Shown: positions 52,945 to 63,138, numbered from the stretch's first letter. The stretch is 64,000 bases of DNA from JARRNE01 sp963824085 (GCA_963824085.1 CAWGNT010000015.1:124001-188000), one strand, 5' to 3'. Made by a program: numbers and translations. The notes: a model not told the origin generated them from the sequence alone.

Positions 52945-53721
52945 TTAATCACCTTCTTGCGTGTTCGGTCCCTGTTGCTCGCAGCGTTTGAAGAAGGGCT
53001 TCTCGGTCGCCTTGTCGCATTCGACGCCCATGGGCGTCTTCGCGTCGGGATCTGCACTCTCGAGCCGCTCCTCCGTCTCCATTTGCAGAAGTTGACGAGC
53101 CGGATCACAGGCGGGACTACTCGCGCATTTCCCCGTATCGCCGCAGACCCTGTCCACCAGTTTCTTACAGGCGGTTTCCTTATGCTCCGGGACCGCGGCA
53201 GCGCAGACCGGAAAGGCGGCATTGCCCAAGGCATCGAGACATTGACGGCTCGCATCGGTCTGCGGAAAGGGGCCCGAGCCTAGCGGCGCCCGGCGCTGCT
53301 CCTCCCGCTCGATGCGCAAAAGCTGGTTGGCCAACACACAGGGCTCGGAACGACCACACTCTTCGTGGAAGCCGCAGACCTTGCGCACCAGCTGCTTGCA
53401 GTAGCGTTCCCGCATCTCGGGCTCGGAGCCCGGCTCCGCAGACCAGACATCCATCATGTCCTTGGTAGGCACCGCCTGCCCGTCGCGCACGATCACAACG
53501 GTACCGTCTTCAAGACGGTGAGTACCGTTCCACAACGGCGCAACTCCCCCGTTGTAGTAGCGCATCGCTCGGTGTGTGTCGGGATCGACCTTCAGCACAC
53601 TGCCATCATTCAAAGTACCCGTCCAGGAGCCTGCCCAAACCGAGACACACCCAACCAGCCACAGGCCCAGGCCGGCGAGCCAACAACAGCGTGTGGAAGA
53701 AAGCTTTCCCTTAGACATCAT
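52945..53721 (-). CDS. Cys-rich exported (lipo)protein with two internal repeats
   Basis: 258 aa from the ATG at 53721. The N-terminal LGLWLVGCVSVWAG has a lipobox LVGC; cleavage after WAG is an alternative. Residues 32-80 are a small beta-like domain. Two repeats of about 70 residues follow, each with CKQLVRKVCG or CKKLVDRVCG, a Cys-x(3-4)-Cys, QLL(R/Q)xExEE and one further Cys pair: an internal duplication with conserved cysteines, presumably disulfide-bonded in the periplasm. No family recognised. The psiE-like gene lies 96 nt downstream. Confidence 0.75.
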   Translation of the reverse strand: MMSKGKLSSTRCCWLAGLGLWLVGCVSVWAGSWTGTLNDGSVLKVDPDTHRAMRYYNGGVAPLWNGTHRLEDGTVVIVRDGQAVPTKDMMDVWSAEPGSEPEMRERYCKQLVRKVCGFHEECGRSEPCVLANQLLRIEREEQRRAPLGSGPFPQTDASRQCLDALGNAAFPVCAAAVPEHKETACKKLVDRVCGDTGKCASSPACDPARQLLQMETEERLESADPDAKTPMGVECDKATEKPFFKRCEQQGPNTQEGD

Positions 53722-53824
53722 GGGACATTGGTAAGACGAGCTAGCTAACGACAAAGGAATCATATCAACGGCACCAAAGTGCGTACACTCGCGCATACAA
53801 CACATCCTAACGGAGGCATGCCTC

Positions 53825-54649
53825 ATGCGCATTGCCCGTTTCAAAGATGGCACCGGGAACGGCCGTCCTGGTGTGCCGCGGGACGACGGCTCTGCTCGCC
53901 TGCTCTCCGGGGACATCTTCTCCGACCTCGTCGTATCCGAAGAAGAGGTCGCGATGGGTAAGCGGCTTGCCCCTCTCGTGCCGGCCAACATCTTCTGTGT
54001 TGGCCTCAACTATCGGGCTCATGCTCGTGAGACCGGTGCCCCCATCCCCGACCATCCTGTGGTCTTCATGAAGCCCACCACGACGCTCACCAATCCTGGA
54101 GACCCGATCGTTCTCCCTGCGGCCTGCGAGCACGGCCCCGAGGTCGACTACGAGGCAGAGCTGGCGGTGGTGATCGGAAAGAGGGCGAAGGATGTTGCGG
54201 CCGAACGCGCTCTCGACTATGTGCTCGGCTACACCTGCGCCAACGACGTCTCCGCTCGGCGTTGGCAGAAGCACGGCGGCGGTGGTCAGTGGGTGCGAGG
54301 GAAGAGCTTCGACACCTTCTGCCCGCTCGGACCGGTGCTCGTGACGGCCGAGGAGATCGGAGATCCGCAAGATCTGGAGATCAGCTGCACCTTGAACGGC
54401 GAGACCATGCAGGCGGCCAGCACCAGCGACATGATCTTCAGTGTCGCCGAGCTGGTCGCCTATCTCAGCCGCGACACGACCCTGCTTCCCGGCACCCTCA
54501 TCCTCACCGGCACCCCGCCCGGCGTCGGCTTTGCCCGCCGTCCGCCGGTGTTCCTCGCCCCCGGCGACCGCTTGCGGGTGGAGATCAGCGGGATCGGCAT
54601 CCTCGAGAACCGCGTGGTAGCGAAGGGCGACCCAGTCGCCGAGGTTTAG
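53825..54649 (+). CDS. Fumarylacetoacetate hydrolase-family protein
   Basis: 274 aa. It shows CVGLNYRAHARETG, the metal site Glu-x-Asp-Tyr-Glu-Ala-Glu (PEVDYEAELAVVIGK), GYTCANDVSARRWQ, KSFDTFCPLGP and LTGTPPGVGFAR, all hallmarks of the FAH superfamily. Members hydrolyse beta-diketo acids, decarboxylate oxaloacetate or act in aromatic breakdown; the exact substrate cannot be read here. GGAGG lies 8 nt before the ATG. It converges on the GGDEF-EAL gene with a 3-nt gap. Confidence 0.93.
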   Translation: MRIARFKDGTGNGRPGVPRDDGSARLLSGDIFSDLVVSEEEVAMGKRLAPLVPANIFCVGLNYRAHARETGAPIPDHPVVFMKPTTTLTNPGDPIVLPAACEHGPEVDYEAELAVVIGKRAKDVAAERALDYVLGYTCANDVSARRWQKHGGGGQWVRGKSFDTFCPLGPVLVTAEEIGDPQDLEISCTLNGETMQAASTSDMIFSVAELVAYLSRDTTLLPGTLILTGTPPGVGFARRPPVFLAPGDRLRVEISGIGILENRVVAKGDPVAEV

Positions 54650-54652
54650 CGT

Positions 54653-56719
54653 CTAAACGCCAAAATCGAAGCTCAGATCCTCCACTGGGGGCTGGATGAA
54701 ATTGCCCTGGATGAGGTCGGCCCCACAGCTCCACACGCGCCCAACTGTCTGAGCGTCCTCGATACCGCCGGCAATTACCGTGCTGTCCATCCCGTGCAGG
54801 CGCCCGATCGCATGCGTCAGCGGCCCGATGTCCGCCCCCGAAACCATATCGAACGAGAGCTTTACCATCGGGATGCGCAGCCGCTCTACGGCCTCGAATG
54901 CCGCCGGATCGTCCTCGAAGTGTGTAACGCAAATCGTCAGATAGAGCCTACGTAGCTGCTCGAACCGGCTCTGGGCCAGATCGAGATGGTCCACCACGTC
55001 CCTCAGATGAAACTGCAGGATGGGCCGCGCCTTGATCAGGTCGCGGTCCCGGATCTGGTCGCGCAGCCAGAGGACCCAGTCGGCATCCTCGGCGCTCGCC
55101 ATCGTCTGGTGGACGAAGAGCATAGGAATACGGTACTCGCGGCGTCGCTCCGCGAGGACCTCCAGGGCGCGGATCATCACCCAGCGATCAATCTGCGCAA
55201 TCATACCGTGGCGCTGAGCGACCGGGATGAAGTCGAAGGGCGGAATGTATTCGCCGTCCGGTGCGCGCAGGCGGAGAAAGGTCTCATAGCGCTCCGCATG
55301 CCGGCGGCGGAGCGCAAGCATCGGCTGGTAGAAGAGCTCGAAACCCTTCGATCGCAGCGACTGCCCGATCAGCGTCACCAGCCGGTTGTCGCGATGCGCA
55401 CCGGTCGTGACCGGGACCGCAGACACCCAGGTCTCAACCCGATCCCCGCCTGCCGCCGACGCCGTCGCACATGCCTTCTCGGCGCGTGAGATCATCGTCA
55501 GCGCATCGTCCGCGGGCGGATCAAAGAGGCCGACCCCAATGCTTACGGTCAGAGGCGCACGCCGCCCGTTCAGATCGACCGGGTCGACCGACACGGTCGC
55601 GCGCAACTGCTCCGCGAGGGAGAGCAGCGTCTCCCGATCCGGCCGTTTAACGATAAGCACAAAGCTATGGTCGCCGAAGCGGGCGACGACATCGTCGGAG
55701 CCCGTCTGCTCACGCAGCACCTGCGCTACCTGCCGAGCCATGGGATCAATTGCGGTGATGCCCATCTCCGCCTGGACCCTCGCCCCCCCATCCAGCTCGA
55801 TAAAGAGCACCCCCTCTCCCGGCCCGTGCCCCCCTTCCTCGGTAATCCACCGATCCAAGCGGCGGAGGCAGTGGCGGCGATTGAACAGCCCGGTGACGTC
55901 ATCCCTGACCGTGGCGGAACCGAGCTTGCTCCGCGTGTTCCTGGCGGAGCGAATGCGATGCCTAACTATCCTTACTAACCGCGTCGGGTCGACCGGCTTT
56001 GACAGGAACTCGTCACCGCCGACACTCAACGCCACAACCTGCTTCTCGGCATCCTTCTCCCCGGAGACGAAGATGATCGGAGTGTCGAAAAAGGCGTCGT
56101 TCTCCCGGATCAGCGTCGTCAGCTCGGCACCGCTCGCCTTCGGCATGTAGAGATCCATCAACAGGAGGTCGGGGCGGAAGACACCCAGGGCGTCGAGCAC
56201 TTGGAGAGGATCGCCGACCGTCATGGTGTCCATGCCGGCCTTCTCGAGGACCCTTGCGGCGAACAACGCAGGCACCGGCTCGTCGTCGACAATCAGGACT
56301 CGGTAGCGCTCCGGACTTCCAATCCCTGCAAGCTCCGCGAGCTTGTCGGCGAGCTCCGCCGCCACGACCGGCACGGGAAACACGGCCTTGACGCCCGCCC
56401 GCAATGCTTGAAGCCGCACTCCAATGTCGCTTGCCTGCGCGATGCAAACCAGCTTGGGACTGCTACCGAAGCGAAGCTTCAACCGATCGACAAACTCGAC
56501 GAGCGCCCCTTCCGTCGACCCGGCGTGCAGGTCCACCACCAAGACGGCGCATGGGCCCAGATCCGTACGGCTTGTGATGAGGTCCAGCTCGCTCGAAAAG
56601 CACTCCAGCTGCAGACCCTGCTGGGCGAGAAGGGGAGCCAGCTCCTCGGGTATGCCGGGATCCTTGCCCAGGTAGCAAAGCCGCACCGCTCTCTGCGGGC
56701 GCGCAACCGGTTCCGTCAT
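54653..56719 (-). CDS. REC-REC-GGDEF-EAL protein with both output domains degenerate
   Basis: 688 aa from the ATG at 56719. The first receiver-like domain (residues 10-125) has only CAVLVVDLHAGS. The second (about 139-260) is complete, with VLIVDDEP, the acceptor Asp in LLMDLYMPKASG and Lys in FLSKPVDP. The GGDEF domain has RFGDHSFVLIV in place of GG(D/E)EF. The EAL domain has ETFLRL where EAL-L should be, and other catalytic Glu/Asp positions are missing. It is therefore probably a c-di-GMP-binding or signalling protein, not an enzyme, similar in style to FimX. No strong ribosome site. Confidence 0.9.
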   Translation of the reverse strand: MTEPVARPQRAVRLCYLGKDPGIPEELAPLLAQQGLQLECFSSELDLITSRTDLGPCAVLVVDLHAGSTEGALVEFVDRLKLRFGSSPKLVCIAQASDIGVRLQALRAGVKAVFPVPVVAAELADKLAELAGIGSPERYRVLIVDDEPVPALFAARVLEKAGMDTMTVGDPLQVLDALGVFRPDLLLMDLYMPKASGAELTTLIRENDAFFDTPIIFVSGEKDAEKQVVALSVGGDEFLSKPVDPTRLVRIVRHRIRSARNTRSKLGSATVRDDVTGLFNRRHCLRRLDRWITEEGGHGPGEGVLFIELDGGARVQAEMGITAIDPMARQVAQVLREQTGSDDVVARFGDHSFVLIVKRPDRETLLSLAEQLRATVSVDPVDLNGRRAPLTVSIGVGLFDPPADDALTMISRAEKACATASAAGGDRVETWVSAVPVTTGAHRDNRLVTLIGQSLRSKGFELFYQPMLALRRRHAERYETFLRLRAPDGEYIPPFDFIPVAQRHGMIAQIDRWVMIRALEVLAERRREYRIPMLFVHQTMASAEDADWVLWLRDQIRDRDLIKARPILQFHLRDVVDHLDLAQSRFEQLRRLYLTICVTHFEDDPAAFEAVERLRIPMVKLSFDMVSGADIGPLTHAIGRLHGMDSTVIAGGIEDAQTVGRVWSCGADLIQGNFIQPPVEDLSFDFGV

Positions 56720-57134
56720 TTCAGACCGACTCGCCGCACTGGCGCAAAAAATTCGAGCCCCGCAACGAGGGAGCAATCCGCCGGACGCTGCTGCCGCTTT
56801 GAAGTACAAGCAGTCAAGAGAGCGCGAAAGAAATGGATGTTCGTATCAGGCAAGCGATGATACCGGAGAATCTCCCGGAGACCGAAGCCCTGAAGGCAGA
56901 CCGATACGCCGAAAGCCCGTCCGGGAGGGACCGAAGCGACACGACAACGAGACACCCGCGACCCTTGGGAAAGCGCTGAGCACATCCATCCTGGACTTCT
57001 CAGCGCACCGCATCCCGAAAGCGCGGTTTTCGGACACCTTCATTCTCAGCCCCTTCCAGGTACTGACATCTGCAGACTCCCCGCTCGATCCGACCGCGCT
57101 CTTCTGCTCGCCATCCTTGGCGAGCTTCTACCGC
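56720..57134. other. Intergenic region between the GGDEF-EAL gene and ppdK
   Basis: 415 nt without a credible gene. On the + strand ACCGAAGC occurs twice (near 56881 and 56931) with CCGAAAGC between, and CCGGAGAATCTCCCGG is nearly palindromic (near 56863-56878). This could be a structured RNA or an operator. I could not match it to a known riboswitch. Confidence 0.35.
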
Positions 57135-59915
57135 TTACTCGCGGGCCAGCAACGCGGCATGGGCCGCCGCCAGCCTGGCTACCGGAACCCGCGGCGCGGA
57201 GCAGGACACGTAGTCCAGCCCAGCCTCATGACAGAAGGCAATGGACGCCGGGTGTCCGCCATGCTCACCGCAGATGCCCACGTGGATGTCCGGCCGCGTC
57301 TTCTTGCCCCAGTCCACGGCGAGCTGCATGAGCTTGCCCACGCCCTTCACGTCCAGCACCTCGAACGGGTTGTCCTGCAGTATCCCGGACTGGTTGTACA
57401 GGGGCAGGAACTTGTTCTCGGCATCCTCGCGCGAGAAAGAGAAGGCCGCCTGGGTGAGGTCGTTGGTGCCGAAGGAGAAGAACTCTGCGGTCTCGGCCAG
57501 GGACTCCGCTCGCATACAAGCCCGGACCACCTCGATCATGGTGCCGAACTTGAAGCTGACCGGGTGACCGTAGCGCTGCTTGACCTCTTCGTGGATCACG
57601 TCCACGTACGATTTGACCCGAATCAGCTCTTGCTTGGTGCACACCTGCGGCACCTTGATCTGGGGCTGCACGTCGATGCCCATCTTCGCACAATCCGCCG
57701 CTGCCTCCAGGATCGCCCGGATCTGCATCTGGTAGATCTCGGGAAAGGAGATCCCAAGACGCACGCCGCGGTGACCGAGCATGGGATTCGTCTCGTGCAG
57801 CGCCCGCACCTTGCGCAGCATGGTCTCCTTCTTGGCGATGGCATCCTCCACCAGGGCCGGGTCCACCAGCCGGCGCATGGAGTCGATCTCCTGACGGACC
57901 TTGTCCGAGGTATGCAGCAGGCCCATGGTCCCGGACAGTACGGCCATTCCGCGCGTCGTCTCGGCGAGTCGGTGCAGCTCGGACAGCTCCCGTTCGAGCT
58001 GATGCTCGTCGGGCAAGAACTCGTGGATCGGCGGGTCGAGTAGGCGAATGGTCACCGGGTTCGGCGACATCACCTCGAACAGCTCGCGGAAGTCCGCCCG
58101 CTGCAAGGGCAGCAGCCGGTCCAGGGCGGCCTGGCGCTGCTCGGGCGTCTCCGCCACGATCATCTCGATCACGATCGGCAACCGCTCGACGTCGTTGAAC
58201 ATGCGCTCGGTCCGGGCCAACCCGATGCCAACGGCGCCGTACTTGAGCGCCCGGCGCGCGTCGTCCGGCGTATCCGCATTTGCCATCACCTTGAGCTTGG
58301 CAGCCGCGTCTGCCCAGCCCAGTAGGGTGCCGAGCTCGGGGGTGAAATCGGGCTCGACGGTGGGTATCGCGCCCAGGTAGACCTTGCCGGTTGTCCCGTC
58401 GAGTGTGATCACGTCACCCTCGCGGAAGCTCGTGTCGCCCACGTAGGCCTCGCGCCGACCGACGTCGACCGCGATCCCCTCGGCGCCTGCAACACAAGGC
58501 TTGCCCATGCCGCGGGCGACCACGGCCGCGTGGGAGGTCTTGCCGCCACGGGAGGTCAAGATTCCCTGGGCGGCGAAAAAGCCATGGATGTCCTCGGGCT
58601 TCGTCTCCTCGCGCACCAGGATCACCTTCTGCCCCAGATCCTTGCCGAGTTGCTCGGCACGATCAGCATCGAAGACGGCGATACCGGACGCCGCTCCGGG
58701 AGAGGCCGGTAACCCTTGGGCGACGGGCTCGGCCTTCATCTTGGGGTCAAGACGCGGAAAGAGCATCTGCTCCAGGAGGTCGGGCTGGATGCGCATCAGC
58801 GCCTCCTCCTCACTGATGAGCCCTTCGCGGTGCATCTCGACCGAGGTGCGCACCATGGCCTGGGCATTCATCTTGCCGTTGCGGGTCTGCAGGCAGAAGA
58901 GCTGACCACGCTCGATGGTGAACTCGAAGTCCTGGATCTCCCGGTAATGGCTCTCGAGCTTGTTGCGGAGCTCCGCCAGCTCCGTGGCCATTTGCGGCAT
59001 CTCCGCATCCAGGCGGTCGATGGGCTTGGGCGTGCGGATGCCGGCCACCACGTCTTCACCCTGGGCATTCACGAGATACTCGCCGAAGAGCTTGTTCTCA
59101 CCCGTGGCGGGATTGCGGGTGAAGGCCACGCCGGTCGCCGAATCGTTGCCCCGGTTGCCAAAGACCATGGTTACCACGTTCACCGCGGTACCGTTGGCCT
59201 TGTCCGGCGTGATGTGGAACTGCTTACGGTAGTCGACCGCGCGCTTGCCCATCCAAGAGTTGAATACCGCCTTGATGGCAATCTCGAGCTGCTCGTAGGG
59301 GTCCTCGGGGAAGGGCTTGCCGGTGTGCTCCTCCACCACCTTGAGGAAACGCTCGCTGACCTCCTTGAGGTCGTTGGCGGAGAGACCGACGTCTTCCTTC
59401 ACATGGGCCTTGTCCTTGACCTCTTCGAACTGCTTGTCGAAGAGCTCATCGGACACCCCAAGGGCTACCTTGCCGAACAGCTGGATGAAACGCCGGTACG
59501 CGTCATAGCCAAAGCGGGAATCGCCGGTATGACGGATCTCTCCCTGCAGAGTCTCGCTGTTGAGGCCCAGGTTGAGGATGGTATCCATCATCCCCGGCAT
59601 GGACAGGGCCGAGCCCGAGCGCACGGAGACTAAGAGGGGGTTGTCGGGATTACCGAAGCCCTTGCCTGTCTTCTCCTCCAATGCCCTCATATGGGCGTGG
59701 ACTGCTTCGATGAGGCCGCCGGGAAGCTCGCGCGCCGGGGAGTCTAAGTACTCCAGACACGCCTCGGTCGAGATCACGAAGCCGGCGGGCACGTTGAGCC
59801 CGATCTGAGTCATCTCGCAAAGGTTTGCGCCCTTGCCGCCGAGGAGCTTCTTGTTCTTGCCGTCACCTTCCTCGAAGCTGAAGACGTGTTTCGTCACAAC
59901 TGTTGATGCATCCAT
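57135..59915 (-). CDS. ppdK: Pyruvate, phosphate dikinase
   Basis: 926 aa. The order is: N-terminal ATP-grasp domain with GGKGANLCEMT and GFVISTEA, the phosphohistidine domain with ILTSRGGKTSHAAVVARGMGKPCV, and the C-terminal PEP/pyruvate barrel with GHRGVRLG and the catalytic CGEHGGHPASI. It interconverts pyruvate, ATP and phosphate with PEP, AMP and PPi, and may serve gluconeogenesis or glycolysis with PPi saving. The family length is 870-900, so it is slightly long. No ppdK regulator is adjacent. Confidence 0.97.
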   Translation of the reverse strand: MDASTVVTKHVFSFEEGDGKNKKLLGGKGANLCEMTQIGLNVPAGFVISTEACLEYLDSPARELPGGLIEAVHAHMRALEEKTGKGFGNPDNPLLVSVRSGSALSMPGMMDTILNLGLNSETLQGEIRHTGDSRFGYDAYRRFIQLFGKVALGVSDELFDKQFEEVKDKAHVKEDVGLSANDLKEVSERFLKVVEEHTGKPFPEDPYEQLEIAIKAVFNSWMGKRAVDYRKQFHITPDKANGTAVNVVTMVFGNRGNDSATGVAFTRNPATGENKLFGEYLVNAQGEDVVAGIRTPKPIDRLDAEMPQMATELAELRNKLESHYREIQDFEFTIERGQLFCLQTRNGKMNAQAMVRTSVEMHREGLISEEEALMRIQPDLLEQMLFPRLDPKMKAEPVAQGLPASPGAASGIAVFDADRAEQLGKDLGQKVILVREETKPEDIHGFFAAQGILTSRGGKTSHAAVVARGMGKPCVAGAEGIAVDVGRREAYVGDTSFREGDVITLDGTTGKVYLGAIPTVEPDFTPELGTLLGWADAAAKLKVMANADTPDDARRALKYGAVGIGLARTERMFNDVERLPIVIEMIVAETPEQRQAALDRLLPLQRADFRELFEVMSPNPVTIRLLDPPIHEFLPDEHQLERELSELHRLAETTRGMAVLSGTMGLLHTSDKVRQEIDSMRRLVDPALVEDAIAKKETMLRKVRALHETNPMLGHRGVRLGISFPEIYQMQIRAILEAAADCAKMGIDVQPQIKVPQVCTKQELIRVKSYVDVIHEEVKQRYGHPVSFKFGTMIEVVRACMRAESLAETAEFFSFGTNDLTQAAFSFSREDAENKFLPLYNQSGILQDNPFEVLDVKGVGKLMQLAVDWGKKTRPDIHVGICGEHGGHPASIAFCHEAGLDYVSCSAPRVPVARLAAAHAALLARE

Positions 59916-60060
59916 CTCTCTCTATTACACCTCTTGTTTCAGTAGAACGACAGATTCCGTAGAACGTTGCGCCGACCGCCGGCGCGATTGCGTTTACCAA
60001 GACCCGCACACCGGGCCTCTCTCCAATAAAATCTCAAGGTTACACCCAACTCACCCGACT

Positions 60061-60220
60061 TCTTCGCTTACGGATCAGAGGGGACAGGCGTCTCGTGCCG
60101 GGGGTGTCGGCCGCAGGGAGGACGCGGCCAAGCCTACATTGACGTGTTCACGGCATCCGCCGGCGGGAGCGGCCTATCCCAAACAACGAAAAAACCCAAA
60201 TCGGAACGATATACACGCTA
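60061..60220. repeat. Dispersed palindromic repeat family I, copy D
   Basis: Same orientation as copies C and E. It has TTCGCTTACGG, GGGGGTGTCGGCCGCAGGGAGG, GCGGCC, AAGCCTACATTGACGTGTTC, ACGGCATCC and AACGAAAAAAC, then CGATATACACG, the reverse of the terminal sequence in A and B. It occupies the spacer between ppdK and valS (59916-60314), which otherwise has no gene. Confidence 0.75.
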
Positions 60221-60314
60221 GTGTTCCATGAGCAAGACACCACGGGGCCGTTGCACCCATCGGGTATACTCCCGCAATTCTGCCGACGAGCCTTCCTGCG
60301 CGAGCACTCAGACC

Positions 60315-63138
60315 ATGCTGGATAAGAAATACGCCCCCCAGGACCTGGAGAAACACTGGTACAGCATCTGGGAGAACCGGGGTTACTTCGCCCCCGCCAT
60401 GGACGGGGAGCATGGTTACTGCATCATGATCCCGCCGCCAAACGTGACCGGCAGCCTGCATATGGGCCACGCCTTCCAGGATACCATCATGGACGCCCTT
60501 GTCCGCTACCATCGGATGAAAGGGGAACGCACCCTGTGGCAGGCCGGCACCGACCATGCGGGCATTGCCACCCAGATGGTGGTGGAACGTTTGATCAACG
60601 CGGAGGGCAAGACTCGCCACGACTACGGCCGCGCCGCCTTCATCGAGCGCGTGTGGGCCTGGAAACGCGAGTCCGGCGGCACTATCACCGGGCAGCTGCG
60701 GCGTATGGGGGCGTCGCTCGACTGGGCCAACGAGCGCTTCACCATGGACGAGGGGCTCTCCGCCGCCGTGCGTGAGGTCTTCGTGCGGCTCTACGAGGAG
60801 GGCCTGATCTACCGCGGCAAGCGCTTGGTCAACTGGGACCCGGTGCTGCACACGGCGGTTTCGGACCTCGAGGTGCTCAACGAGGAGGAAAGCGGCCACC
60901 TCTGGCACATGCGCTATCCCCTCACCAACCGAACCGGTCGCTTGGTAGTGGCTACGACCCGCCCGGAGACCATGCTCGGCGACTGCGCGGTGGCCGTGCA
61001 TCCGGGTGACGAGCGCTACAAGCACCTCCTCGGTGAGCTGGTCGAGCTGCCCCTCACCGGACGGCGCATCCCCGTGATCGCCGACGAGTACGTGGACCCC
61101 GAGTTCGGCACCGGTTGCGTGAAGATCACGCCCGCCCACGACTTCAACGACTACCAGGTCTGGCTGCGTCACCGCGACGAGAACCCCATCTCCGAGCAGC
61201 CCCACGGCGGGCTGATCAATATCTTCACCCCGAATGCGGCCATCCGCGCCAACGAGCGCGGGGAAGGTGAGCTTGTCCCCGTCGCATACGGCGGCCTGGA
61301 CCGGTTCGAGGCGCGCAAGCGCATCGTCGCCGACTTGGGGGCGCAGGGACTGCTGGAACGTATTGATGACCACAAGCTCACGGTGCCCCGCGGCGACCGC
61401 TCCGGCGCGGTCATCGAGCCCTTCCTTACCGACCAGTGGTACGTGAAGATCAGGCCCCTTGCGGAGCCCGCCGTCGCCGCGGTAGAGGACGGGCGGATCC
61501 GGTTCGTTCCCGACAACTGGAAGAACACCTATTACGAGTGGATGCGCAACATCCAGGACTGGTGCATCAGCAGACAGATCTGGTGGGGCCATCGTATCCC
61601 CGCCTGGTACGACCAGGAGGGCAATATCTACGTCGGCCGCTCCGAGCAAGACGTCCGCGCCTCCCACGGACTCGGCGCCCGACTTTCCGCTGGAGCAAGA
61701 TCCCGACGTGCTCGACACCTGGTTCAGCTCCGCGCTCTGGCCCTTCTCGACCCTGGGCTGGCCGGATCGGACCGCACGTCTGGGGATATTTTACCCCACC
61801 TCCGTCCTCGTCACCGGCTTCGACATCATTTTCTTCTGGGTCGCCCGCATGATCATGATGGGCCTGCGGTTCATGGGGGACGTACCCTTTCGCGAGGTGT
61901 ACATCCACGGGCTGGTGCGTGACGCGCACGGCGACAAGATGTCCAAGTCCAAGGGCAATGTACTCGACCCCATCGATTTGATCGACGGCATCGAGCTGGA
62001 GGCGCTGGTCGAGAAGCGCACCAGGGGCATGATGCAGCCCCATCTCGCAGACAAGATCGCCAAGCAGACCCGCAAGGACTATCCGGACGGCATCCCCGCC
62101 TTCGGCACCGATGCCTTGCGCTTCACCTTCGCCGCGCTCGCATCCACCGGGCGCGACATCAAGCTCGACCTCGGCCGCATCGAGGGCTACCGCAACTTCT
62201 GCAACAAGCTGTGGAACGCCTCCCGCTATGTGCTCATGAACACGGAGGGACAGGACTGCGCGCAGGCTGGGGGAGAGATTCAGCTCTCGGCCGCCGACCT
62301 CTGGATCCGCTCCCGCCTCCAGAGCGCGATCCGGACCGTCACCGAGGCCATCGAGGGCTACCGTTTCGACCACGCCGCCCAGGCCATCTACGAGTTCACC
62401 TGGAACGAATTCTGCGACTGGTACCTAGAGCTCTCGAAGCCCGTTTTGACCAATGACGATGCCTCGCCAGCAGCCATGCGCGGAACCCGCCGCACCCTGG
62501 TGCAGACTCTGGAAACCCTGCTTCGGCTTGCCCACCCCGTGATGCCCTTCGTTACCGAGGAGATCTGGCAGAAGCTAAGACCGCTCGCAGGGACCCAAGG
62601 CGAGACCATCATGCTGGCGCCCTTCCCTACTGCCGACGAATCCCTGGTGGACGAGCGCTCCGTGGCGGAGATCCGTTGGGTCATGCAGCTCATCCTGGGG
62701 GTGCGCCGCATCCGAGGCGAGATGAATATCCCCCCAAGCCGACCCTTGCCGTTGCTGCTCCAGCATGTCTCTCCGCAGGATCTGGAATGGCTCGATGCCA
62801 GCCGCTCCTATGTCGACTTCCTTGCGCGCACCGAGTCCGTGGAGATCCTGCCGGACGACGCGCGCGCCCCCGAGTCGGCGATGGCGCTAGTCGGGGAGAT
62901 GAAGGTGCTCATCCCGATTTCAGGCATCATCGACAAGGACGCTGAGCTCGCCCGCCTGGAGAAAGCGATCGGGCGACTTCGCACCGATCTCGAGCGCACA
63001 GAGAAGAAGCTCGAGAACCCGAGCTTCGTCGACAAGGCACCGCCGGCGGTGGTGCAGAAGGAGCGCGATAAGGCTACCGACCAGCGAGCTTCCATCGCCA
63101 AGCTGACCGAGCAGGAGCACAAGATCCGCTCTCTCTGA
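60315..63138 (+). pseudogene. valS: Valyl-tRNA synthetase gene split by a one-nucleotide frameshift
   Basis: The start is MLDKKYAPQDLEKHW at the ATG at 60315. The HIGH-type motif NVTGSLHMGHA is near residue 42 and the editing domain is intact. The frame breaks at 61678-61680: the sequence reads CTCGGCGCCCGAC, and removing one C restores GLGADFPLEQDPDVLDTWFSSALW, matching other ValRS proteins. The second frame continues through GDKMSKSKGN (KMSKS), the anticodon domain and the C-terminal coiled coil to 63138. Both halves are otherwise undamaged. valS is essential, so a sequencing error is likely; a true mutation would require another copy. Confidence 0.93.

Noticed and set aside
58716..59633. 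A 305-codon + strand frame opposite ppdK
   Set aside because: Antisense to ppdK; no motif.
15290..60220. Family I repeats as a CRISPR array
   Set aside because: The copies are separated by kilobases, lack regular spacers and have no cas genes.
60174..61718. A 514-codon minus-strand frame opposite valS
   Set aside because: Antisense shadow; the + strand holds an obvious ValRS with HIGH and KMSKS motifs.
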